In this document: one piece after another, positions 23,101 through 35,100 of the stretch
How positions within the stretch are numbered: position 1 is the first letter of the stretch
Layout: each line of letters starts with the position of its first letter
Source of the DNA: Orbilia blumenaviensis
Lineage: Eukaryota > Ascomycota > Orbiliomycetes > Orbiliales > Orbiliaceae
Reading direction: 5' to 3'
DNA: 64,000 nt
NCBI GenBank assembly: GCA_036872755.1
Contig: JAVHNS010000021.1
Coordinates: forward strand, 62,001-126,000
Position numbers and translations under genes: made by a program
The notes under the pieces: model-generated
Told to the model about the DNA's origin: nothing
Databases searched by the model: none
Seen by the model: the letters and a program-made list of their open reading frames with translations, nothing else

Positions 23101-26100
23101 GCATCTCAAGCAAAATTAAAAAATATAATATCTTTTAGTTTTTCATTATTAATATTTAAATAAGGTTTATAATGAGTATATAGACTTTGTTCTAATACAC
23201 GACTAACATATTGCCCAAATCCTTGTAATATTTTTGCACCACCCTTACTTAAACTAAATGCATAATTAATATTATATCATTCTTGGACTATGTTATCATA
23301 TATAATAATAGGAGCCCATTTAACAGATGATATGCCCCCATTAGCTAAAACACGGCTACGTAGCCGTGATTTTAAACGATGGCCGTAAAAACTATTCATA
23401 TGATCGTAAAGACGATCTCTACAAGAAATAGCCGAACCTATTCCATAATTACCTGTTTCTTTATGCACAAAACAATAAATACCTGAACAATCACCATCTA
23501 TTACTTTTTGATATTTTAAAGGCAAATCATACATAATGTTAGGTTTTATTGTATTTAAACTTTATTGCATATTAAATCTAAATAATTTATTATAACGGTT
23601 ATTTAAAAACTCGTACAATAAATTATCTCCTTTAAAACTGGAACTATCGTTTTCAGGTAAAAGGTTTATCATGTTAATTAAATCATGTGAAGCCTTTATA
23701 CCTTTCTTTGTTAAAAACAAGGGTAAATTTAATTTATTTTGATCATGCATATTATATATAACTTTACTTAATAATACACCTCCTCTAGATTTATCATCTA
23801 AAATTGTATAAAAAGAAGGGTGTATTTTTAAATTATTATTTTCATTATTATAATTATTATTATGATCATAATTTTTTGTTGTCAAATATCTAACGAAATA
23901 TTTAGGCATCTTTATTGACAGATTGGGGCTTAAATAAAATAAACCCTTATCTATAATATATTTTAATATACTATAATAATAGTATAAATTATTTAATAAA
24001 TCAACTATAAATAAAATCAGAATATTTATAATATAGGCAATAATTTTATTTAAATTATACAATATTCCATTTAAATCTTTATATTATTTTTTACCTAGCT
24101 TTACTCTATACTAATTATTACAGATAGGGAAAAAAAATAAAATAACATATTGTTAATTTCTTACTGACAATAAATATTATTAAAAAAGTTATTTAAAATA
24201 TATCAGTAAAGAAATATAGTATAATTTCTACAACATATCACTATGTTGATGAGACCATATCTTAAAATAGGTAAATATTTATTTATAATCATATGAGTGC
24301 TATATTGCCTTTATAAATAACTTATTTTAATATTTGACCCTCTGAATACAAAAGTAAATTTATCTAAATAAAAAATTTAAGTATATGATTCAAAGGCTTA
24401 CAATATATACAAACCCTAAATTTTTGACGTATGGTCGTTGAAGGTTTTATGTAATCATAAATACATTTATATTATATATAATATATAATATATAAATTTT
24501 ACATAACTTCCCTGCGGATTGTCTCAATAATATTAATATAATTATTAAGATATCTCAGCAATTAATCAAATTTTACATGCCCCCTATAAATAAAAAGCAT
24601 GATTTACCAAGTGAAATAAAGCAACGTTATAGGAAGATAAACCTACAGCTATTACCATCATACCCAATTGACTCATAGTTGAATATGCAATAACTTTCTT
24701 TATGTCCTGTTGAAATAATCCAATTAAAGAGCTAAATACTGTAGTTAAAGCTCCTATTCATAGACATAATAGTAGCGTAGTATTACTATATTCAATTAAT
24801 GGGGAGCTACGCATAAGTAAGTAAACACCGGCTGTAACCATGGTTGCAGCATGAATTAACGCAGAAACTGGAGTAGGCAAAGAAATGTTGATTTTTAATA
24901 TAATACATTAAAAATACTCAGTTATTTACACAACTGGTCGGACTATATCTTTATATAATTCTCTCTAATCTATTTAAATTTTTTTTATATCTAATTAAAA
25001 GATTTAATTCTTTATTTGTCAAATGTTTTTTATTCTTTATTAACAAATAACTTTTTTTTCAATTTAAATATACTATAGATTTTTTAGTTTTTAAAGGATA
25101 AAGATTAAAATATTTAATTATTATAGATAATTTAGTTGTATGAACAGTAACATTACAAAGACCAAATTCAGAATGAATTTTACCTTTCAATATTTCAGCT
25201 AAATATTTAATTTGATCATAATTATCATTTTTTTGAATTAAAATATAACTAAGATTAGCTGAAATGTTTTCTTCAGGTTTATTATTAATAGTCAATATAA
25301 AACGACCTATAGCATCTGTATATCCGCATAATCAAGTATTTAATGTATTAGGTTTATTAATATTTTCTGAATAAACAATGCTAGTTTCATATTTTTTATT
25401 GAACGCTGTTAATAATAACTTAAATTGTTCTTTGTTAGAATTAAAAAAAAGATTACCATTTATAATTGAAATTAGTTTTAATAATCCATTTTTATCTTTT
25501 ACTTTATAACAATGATTATTTTTTATTTTATCTTGAATTCTCACAACACCAAATCCTAATTTTTTCTTAATAAAAAATAAAATTTGAGCATCTTGAGATG
25601 AATGTACTATTTTAAACTCTAAATCCCCAGACTTCGTAATTATAAATAATCCTTTTCCTTCTAAAAACCCTATAAATCAAAATTTAAATGAATTATCTTT
25701 GAAATTATATACTTCACGTGTAGTCTCTGAGGATCCTAAATCTTGTATATTACATTTATTTGTAACATTATATTCAGTAGAGCCAAAAAAATAATTAATA
25801 AAGTTTCCTGCAGGTTGTCCCTCATTTTGGATTTTTCCTAACAAGAAATAACTCTTGAGTGGACCAAAACTTAAACCAGGATTTTCTCGCATACAGTGAA
25901 GTTTAAGGAGAGCCCTTAGCACTATATTTATTTTTTTACACCTAATTTATATAACATTTCGGGTATAAAATAAGGACTTACTAAAGATATAAGTTTGTCC
26001 ATACTATCTTTACTAATTCTGATTATTCAAACCACATTACCATTAGGATTAGTACGTTTATTAATAGTAGATTTTATACCAAATTTTATATTTAAAATAT

Positions 26101-29100
26101 TTATTAAAATTGATACTTCTTCTTTGCTAAAATTGTCTGTACAAAGTTTTACAGTATCATCCGAAAAGTACCCATCTCCCATTATTCAATGAGCTATCCC
26201 TACAGGAGTTAGTAATTCTTCTATGTTGGAGGGTAAAATTTGTAAAAATTTACCTCCTACATTTTTATATCAAACAGCATGTAAATTAGAAATAGCTGGT
26301 AAACGTTTAGTAGAAAACCAAACTGTGTAGGGATTTCACCAGTTAATTTAGGATTAGGTCAAGGAGTAGGTTCTTATTCATTAGAAATAAAAGCTAAAAC
26401 ATCATTTTTTAAATACTTAACATAATGTAATATTTTAGCTGAAAATGTAAATTCTAATCTACCATTAATTTGTGGAGCATTAATAGGATCATATTTTATG
26501 TAACCATCCCCTAGCATTTCTCCAGTTACTACTTGCCAAACTTTTGCGGGAACAATTCATTTAGATAACTCTTCTTTACTTAAAACAATTGAACTAAAAA
26601 TTCATTTATTTTTAAATAATTTTTCTGCATCTAAATAAGCTGTTATAGTACTACGGTTAATATTAATAACTTTAGCGCATTCTGATTTAGTTTTAAAAGG
26701 AGAACCTTCTACCAAAGATAAATTGTTTATATCATAAACCCAAATAAGAGATTTTTTAGATCCATTATCATATACTTTTATAGGTAAAATAGTTAATAAT
26801 ACTCCATAAAGCGTGCAAAAATTTCCCAATAGAAACAGCAATACTATTAAACCAAGTACAATTCAGCAAATATTTTTAAATTTAAAAATATTTCTTCTAT
26901 AAAAATTAATATTATTTAAATTTAGGATATTTAAGAAGCAAAGCGCAAAAATAAAACCCTCCCAAAGCTCACGATATATAAGGTAAAATTACCTGCTTAT
27001 GACACTTTCCTCCGACTATACCTGTCATATAAATAGAGCTTTCGACTGTACATTCAGCAGCATTTCAGCTACCCCGAGGTGATCCAGTCTGTAACGGTAT
27101 ATTAAATTACCGACGGTCTTAACTACGGAACATTTTGACCGTATTCACCTTAGTAGCTTTTAAGTCCAAAAGTGTTTGGATTCTCCATATGTAAAAAATA
27201 TATTTGGTTTAACCTTGCTATACTTTTGATATAAAAATTTATGTTTTTATATTTATATGGTTCTACGATTTAATTTTATCATTATTTAATATTAAAATTT
27301 ATTATTAGATCGTTTGCGACTTTTTCATAAAGGAAATCGCCATAGGAAGTCAAACGTGAAGACCCAGCTGAGAACTTTTAGCCATTGCACCAATTAATAA
27401 ACAAATACAAATTAAAGTTACAACATTTTCACTTATATAAGGAGATAGGGAGAATACAGTTGAATAATCGATGTTACTAAACGCTCAAATCATCGCAAAC
27501 ATACCAATTGTTAAGAAACAATCACCTACTCTATTTGTTAATAATGCTGAAATAGAGCTTTGATTTGCGGCTATTCTAGTATATCAAAAATTTACTAGAA
27601 GATAAGAACAAACCCCAACCAAACCTTAAAATAAAAATACTGTAAATTATATATTTTACATAAGTTAAATTTTTATTTCCTGTACTTTAATACCTAATAG
27701 GTTTTACTTAAAGCCCTAGTATATTATATTACATAATATAAAGATTTTGACTATACATTAAGCACCATTTCAGGCACCCATCATTGTGCTACTCGATAGC
27801 GATAAAAAAATATTACCGACGATCTTTAAACTAACTTTATTTATTTGATGGTTTTCAATGATGTTGCTAGTGTTAAACTAAATTTTTAAATAGTATAAAA
27901 ATATACCATACTAAAAATTTATATATTTATTCTCTATTTTGATTACTTAAATATATTTATCACTAACTTGAACCAATTATGCTAAAACTTAAATTATTAG
28001 TAGATATTAATCAAACTTATAAGTTATTATATTTTATATAGCATACTAGAATGCATATATGGTCCCACAATATCTTTAAGCTTGATTTTTTGTTTGATAG
28101 GTATCTAAATTACCCATTGGTCTTTTGTTTTTTCTTCTAATCTAGTAACTAAACCAAAATTTTTTTCTAAAACAGATTGAATATATATAACCTATTTTTT
28201 AGAAAATGACCTAGTGTGCAGTATAGTTTGATTATAGACTGATTTACCTCCGTCGTCCATAATTAAATAGGCTAAACCTCTATCAGTTAATAATTCATCT
28301 AAATTATTTGGTATAACTTTAACTTTTTCTTTATAAAATAAATCATAATAATAATTTAAACAAGGCATAGATAATGTTCTAAAATAAATAGATTTAGTTA
28401 TTTTATTTGAACGCTTATCATTTATTGTTAAAATAACAGAAGCCATAGCTGTTAAAGGTTCAAGTAATTTATATAAACTTTGTAAATATTCTTTTTTTTC
28501 AGGATAAGATTGTTCTAAACGTAGCCTAACATTGCTGCTTGTTTTACTTTTTTCTAAAAACCCGTCTCCTAGAATTATACCTACAAGAGTTTCTTTTTGA
28601 ATTAAACTCAAAATATATTGTGTTTTATATTGTTTTGTATATTTTATGCTAGAATCATTTTAGTTGAATAATTTTTAATATTTACATTTGTTTTAGATAT
28701 TAAACGATTAGAAAAACTAAGACTATCACTAAATAAACCTAATTTAAATTGTTTAAATTTTAATTTGTGATTTAATGCAGGTATAGCTAATGGTTCCATT
28801 AATTTAGAAAAAACTATTTTTGATGTTATCTCTAAATATTTTACTTTTCCTTCTGATACTATTATTGTATCTAAATTATATTTATTTTTTAGAATTTTAC
28901 ATAAATAATACAAATCTTGAATATCTGCCGGAAAAATATAAGCTAATCTGGCTTTTTTCCCTAAATTTAAACTGCTATTAAGAAAAAATATAGCTAATGC
29001 CAACAGTGTTAAATGATTTTCTAAATTACATGGGATTATTTTTATATTTTCTTTGTAGAACATATCATATAATCAATTAAAACTAACAAATGTATAACTT

Positions 29101-32100
29101 TTTATATTATACATATAAAATACTTTATTATTTTCAGCTATTATTTTTCTTAAATTAGGTTTTTTAGGATTACAATAACCTCTTATAGCTAAAAATTTAT
29201 GAAATCACATTAAATATTCTACATTATTGCCAAATTGTTTAAATATTACCCTTGTTCCTATAGAATTCTTTGATTTTCTTTTTTCTAATTCTGCATTACC
29301 ACCTAACATAGCACCTACTATTATAGATATTATGCTTAAGTTGTGAGATACAGGCTTTGATGAAAAAAATCTCTTAATTCCAAAGTTAAAGGTATATTTA
29401 TTATTTTTAATAATAATTAGATTAAGACATATTAGCATATTTGATCCATTAAGGCATTTTATAAGGCTACCTTCTCACTTTTAGGTTTTAATTAATAATA
29501 TAAGATTATATATTTTATCTAACAAAGCAACGTAAACGATGCAAACGTTATAAACTTTCAATTCATAAATTTCTAATTATCTATTTCTCTATTCCTAATT
29601 TATACATCATTTTAGGTATAACAAAATTGGAAACTAAAGCTTTTAATTTATCTAAACTTGACTTACTAAATCTAATTATTCATCCTATAATACCGTTTTT
29701 TAGCTCACGTTTATTGGCAGTAGCTTTTAAATCAAATTTTTGATTTTAAACTTCTATTAAAAGGTTTACTTCATCTAAACTATAATTTTCTGTACATAAA
29801 AATTTGTTTGTTTATCGGTATCAAAATAACCATCTCTCATAATTAAATGGGCTAAATCAATAGGAGTTAATAAATTTTTGATATTTGAAGGTACATTTAA
29901 TATTATTATTGTAGAACAAAGCATGAAACTCATTTAAACAAGGAAATTTTAAGGTTTTAAAGTAAATACTTTTATATATAAGACCTGTTCTCTTATCTTT
30001 TTTTCTTTCAATCATAGCAGGCGGAGTAGCTACTAATGGTTTAAATAAAATATATAAGCTATTAACATAAGCTTCTTGTAAGGGGGTAAATGTGATCTAT
30101 AGAAAGTATTGCATTTCAAGTAGGTTTACCCTTTTCTAAATAAGCATCAGCTAGTAGCATACCTATAAGCGATTCTCTTTGTTCTTTAGTTAACTCGTAT
30201 TTTTTTTTATAATTATTATTAAATTTCGTTTCATTCTTATTACAAGATTCGATAATATCTAAACTAAATTTATTCACTCAGTATATTTTTTTTATATTTT
30301 TTTAATATATCGGCTTTTATATGGCTTTTTCTGATTATTTTTTAAATATAAAGAAATTGCAGAACGTCTTATACCTAATGCTGTAGCTGCTTCACTTAAA
30401 GAATTATATATAGTTTCAATATTTTTTTCTAAGTCTATCTTAGTTATACTTTGAGCTAGCTTACCTGCATCAATAGGTCTTGCTTTACCAAATATTGGAT
30501 GTTTTGATCCTTTTTTAGCTTCGGACATTTTAGTTATAGTTTCGGCTAAATGGCTTTTTCCAAACATTGGATGTTTTACTCCTTTTTTAGCTGCTGATAT
30601 TTTAGCAATCGTTTCTTATGAATGTTTAAATCCTAATGATGAACCTGCAATTTTTAATGTGTTATACTCAGGTTTCAAAAGATGGATATAATACTGTTCT
30701 TTTTCTATATAATTTTTAGGAACACAATACTCAATTATTTTTAAAGAAAATTTCGAATGACCGTCTTTTAGTAAAGCATTATAAATCATACTTTTATTTT
30801 TTTTTTATTTCAATTTTTAAGAAAAAAATGTAAAAATAATCTTTTAATCTTCTACCCAAATTCTTACTACTTCCTATATAACACTTTCCATTTTCTAAAT
30901 TTACTCAACGATAAACACCTGATCTATCTTTGTTTTCTTTAATAATTTGCACTTTCTGAAGAAGAGAATTAGAATAAAATTTTTCAGCTGATACGGTAGA
31001 AGAACTTGAATAATATTTTATATTATTCATTTTTTTTTATTAATTTTTGGTATAGTTGTTAACCTATCGAATGCCCTTAAATTAAAGTTATTATTAGAAT
31101 CCGCGCGCGCGCGTGTAGCGTGCGCAAACCCTGGAGAAAAAGTATAGAAACGTTTAAATAAAAATTTCTTGTATCCCACATATTTTGTACGCGAGATTGC
31201 ATCGTAGCCCGCAGGTGCGACACTTTTAGAAAAATAATATAATAGACAAATATTTATAATAAAGTAGATAGTAAATGCGAAATCTCACTAAATTATTTTA
31301 CTATCCTTTAAAACCTAGGACTTTATCTTCATCCATAATCAATAGAAAGGATGTGTCACGTATAGTCTCTGAGGATACCATTGAGTGACCTCAATGCTTT
31401 CCTGCTGATTGTTATAGCTTTAAAAGTCTAAATTCCCAGCAAATAGTGACATAATAATTTATTTGTTTTCACAAATAAACGGCTGATATTTAACCAACAA
31501 ACATTAGTAAGTAATTATCTGCAGTAACAAGAACCACCATCATGAACGTGAAAAGACTTAAATAGCTAAAGAATCGTTGATTATGTATATTGATCAAATT
31601 TATCACGCAATTAAATATTAGTCAATTTTTCTACCTTCGTTCATACCAGATTTTATTTTTTTAATTAATTCAAGACCTTCCATTGTTAAATGTGAGCCTT
31701 CAAGCATTAATTTATGAATTTTACATCCATCATAATAATCATATAATTTTACACCTACCAAAAGATTTTTGTCAAATAAAGGAATTATTATATTAGTAAT
31801 ATCTAAAAAATTAACTATACGTCAACAAGGAGGGGAGTATAAAACATAGACTGTTGATTATGGAAATTCTTACAAAAAACTCAATCTTGATTACTACCTT
31901 AAAAGTTATTAATCTTCACATCTTTTAAATACATACCTATTTTTATAAGGTTTTTGTTGATTTTTAAATAAAAACTTAGAAATAACAGATTTGCTGATAT
32001 TTAAATTTTTAGCTGCGGAAGTTATAGATGCATATATTATGGTTTCATTATTTAAATAATCACATACTTCCAGACCCCTCAGGTCTTGCTTTACCAAACA

Positions 32101-35100
32101 TTGGGTTTTTTCTCCTAATAATTTAGCTTGCGTTTCATTAGAAACAATTCTCCCTAAAAGAGCAGCGGATATTTTATCTCGAGTTTCTTGTGAATGTTTT
32201 TTACCTATTCTATATCCTGCAATCTTTAAAATATTATACTTCGGATTTAAGAGATCAATATAAGACTGTTCTCTTTTTAAACAATCTTTAGGGTCACAAT
32301 ATTCTAAAATTTCGAGCTGAAAGCTTGAATTACCATATTTAATTAAAGCTTTACAAATAACCATACTATTATTTATTAGTAAATATTTCGTATTAAAGTA
32401 TTGTATAATCTTTTAGATAATTCAATACTACTACCTATGTAGGTATTTCCATTTAAATTATTTTTTCAGCAATAAACTCCTGATTTTCCTCTATTTTCTT
32501 TAAGTATTTTTAATCTTTGAGTGTCAGTATTTGAATATACTATGACAGGCTTCGATGTGGAAAATGCCTAGTTCCAAAAAAAGCGTTAAATGCCGTAAAA
32601 TTTTTATAATAAGAAAGATCCGTATACCCTAGAGAGCGTTTAAACAATTTAGCAAAACCTATATGTTGCATAGAAGCATTAGATAATAACCTCTTTTTAA
32701 GCATAAAATCTATTTTTTTTGAGTTCTTTGTAAATAGGTCAAACTTATTAAACAATAAAAAAAATTCCGCGCAGGTTGATTTGGATATTTATAAATACTA
32801 CCTGTTCCTAAATATTTAATTAAAACCTCCAATAATTTTAAATCTTTTTCATGTTGAGTTACTCAAACCTTAATTGTACTCGTTTGCCTAATTTATTTGT
32901 TGATTTAGTGATATTAACACTAAAATTACCTTCACCTCTAACAAGACCAGCAATTCATGATGGATCAGGAATGTTTTCAGTATTAATAACTGGTCTTTCA
33001 ACTGGAATATTCATTAAACTTAGATTTTAACATATTAGATAAACCTAAATTCATTGATGCTTTTATATTAATAATTCGATATAAACCTTATTTAGTGAGA
33101 TGAACTTTATTATTCATGAGTTTAATGCTTAATTAAATAAAAATAAATCTGCAGCTTTTTGGGTTAATAGCGGATATTTTTCAAAATAAAGAATAAGTTT
33201 ATTCAAATCTTTAATTGAATTAATTGAATAATTACTCTATTTTGTTTAAAATCTTTATGTATTAAACCAATACCACCCAAATACTGTTGTAAATTTAATA
33301 ATAAATCAATATCACGTAAATGTAAACCTACTTGAAATTTTAATTCAACCTTTCAGCCTAATGTTCTTTTCTCCTTTTTTATTTACTAATCTAGAAAATG
33401 AACCCAGCATCAATAAAACCTGATTAAAACCAAGGAAAAGAATTATTAAGTGTAGAAAAATTTTTCTTATTTAATTGTTTAAATAAATATTTGATTTGAT
33501 AGTTTCTTTCAAAACTCATTAAAGTATTTCTTAAATACACTAATCGTTTAGTGTATCAAATATTGTATACTAGTTGCTCTTTTACAGATTTTATATTAAC
33601 AAAATCTGATTTAGATCCATGATAACTCATTTCATTGTTAATCAATTTATGATTTATTACCTTACCTGAATAACTATTTCAGCCACCTAAAACCTTTCGG
33701 CTAAAGTTTGATATCATAAGTCTTAGAGAATTTCTGGAATTATATATTTTATCCCCATTATACCGAGGATCATGACTCATATAGCTAATAGAGTAAAGAT
33801 GGACTAAAGAAGACACTACTAGAACAGGAAGAAGCATAGAAACTGTCAATGCATCAAAGTGAAATGCTCAAGATATATTTAAAGATTCTGAATCAACTCA
33901 ACGAATAAGTTTAAGTGAAACTGGTATGTTATTAAAACCTACTTCAAGATAAGCCAAAATAGCTAGTAGTGTTGTAATAATAACTAAAGTAGTTGTTATT
34001 ATTTGTGATCCACTAACTCCAATTTTTCTACCAAAAAGCCCGGATAATATTGCAGATGTGTTTATTCAAAAGCGGGGCATTTATTTGTAGGAGCACCCTA
34101 TGCAACAGAGCCACGCAAAGCGCGCTACGTCGCTTTTTATCTTTTGTTTCCATTTTTTACAAAATGGCTCAGACTATGTCTTCGTATTAATTATTTTTTT
34201 TATATTTATAAGCTGTAAGTTTATTAAACACACCAGCATATATCGCTAATACACCCTTTTACATTATTTTACAAATAGCGGTACAAAACTAGTATATACC
34301 GATTGTTTAATTTATTAAAGACACTATTAACCAAAATATAATGTAAAATTTTTTATACGCAAGGTATTTAGATCGTTATTCACTTTCTAGTCGTTGAACG
34401 TTTTTATTTACTTTTTTCACTCACAAAAACTAAATAAACTTCGCTTCAAATTGCTTAAAAAAAACTTCTTTGAAATTAACCTTGTTTTATTCATTGTACG
34501 TAACACAATGGGGCCTACCCTCTATCCTAATAAAGGTAAAATTATTATTAAAAATACACTATATATTTTTTTTTATTATTATTATTTTCGCTTAATCTAG
34601 GATTCGTTATTGAATTAGCAATTGCGGAATCACGACGACTATTTTTTGTTAGACCTTTAATTTATTCTAATCCTTCTTTGTAAGATGAGCGAGGCGCCTC
34701 CGGAGGAGGCGCCTTGCAAGGGGGTCACCGAAGGTGGCTCCTCGCTTTATTATTCATTAATTTAGCGACTCGTTCAAAGTATACAAAATCTAGAAATTTA
34801 TCTCCTACGACCGAATTTTTTTTCAAAGAATGGTATTATTTTTTCTATGATATCAAAATTTGTTAACTCTACAATCAAATGCACTTCCGTTTGGATAAAT
34901 TTTACCACAACCTAAATTTTTTGTTAAATTTATAATTGTTCGTCTCGTTTATGTTGAGTAACTAAAAATCTTAATTGAACAGATTCTTTAAGTTTATAGT
35001 TTTTATCTTTTACAATGCTAATAGAAAAACAACCTTCACCTCTGACAAAACCCGCTACCCATTGAGGATCTTTTATTTCCTGATTTATAACTTCAGGTCT

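Noticed and set aside
25309..25330. GATGCTATAGG as the missing nad5 DAMEG exon
   Set aside because: It encodes the TDAIGRF motif of the overlapping LAGLIDADG frame and does not give MEG in the needed frame.
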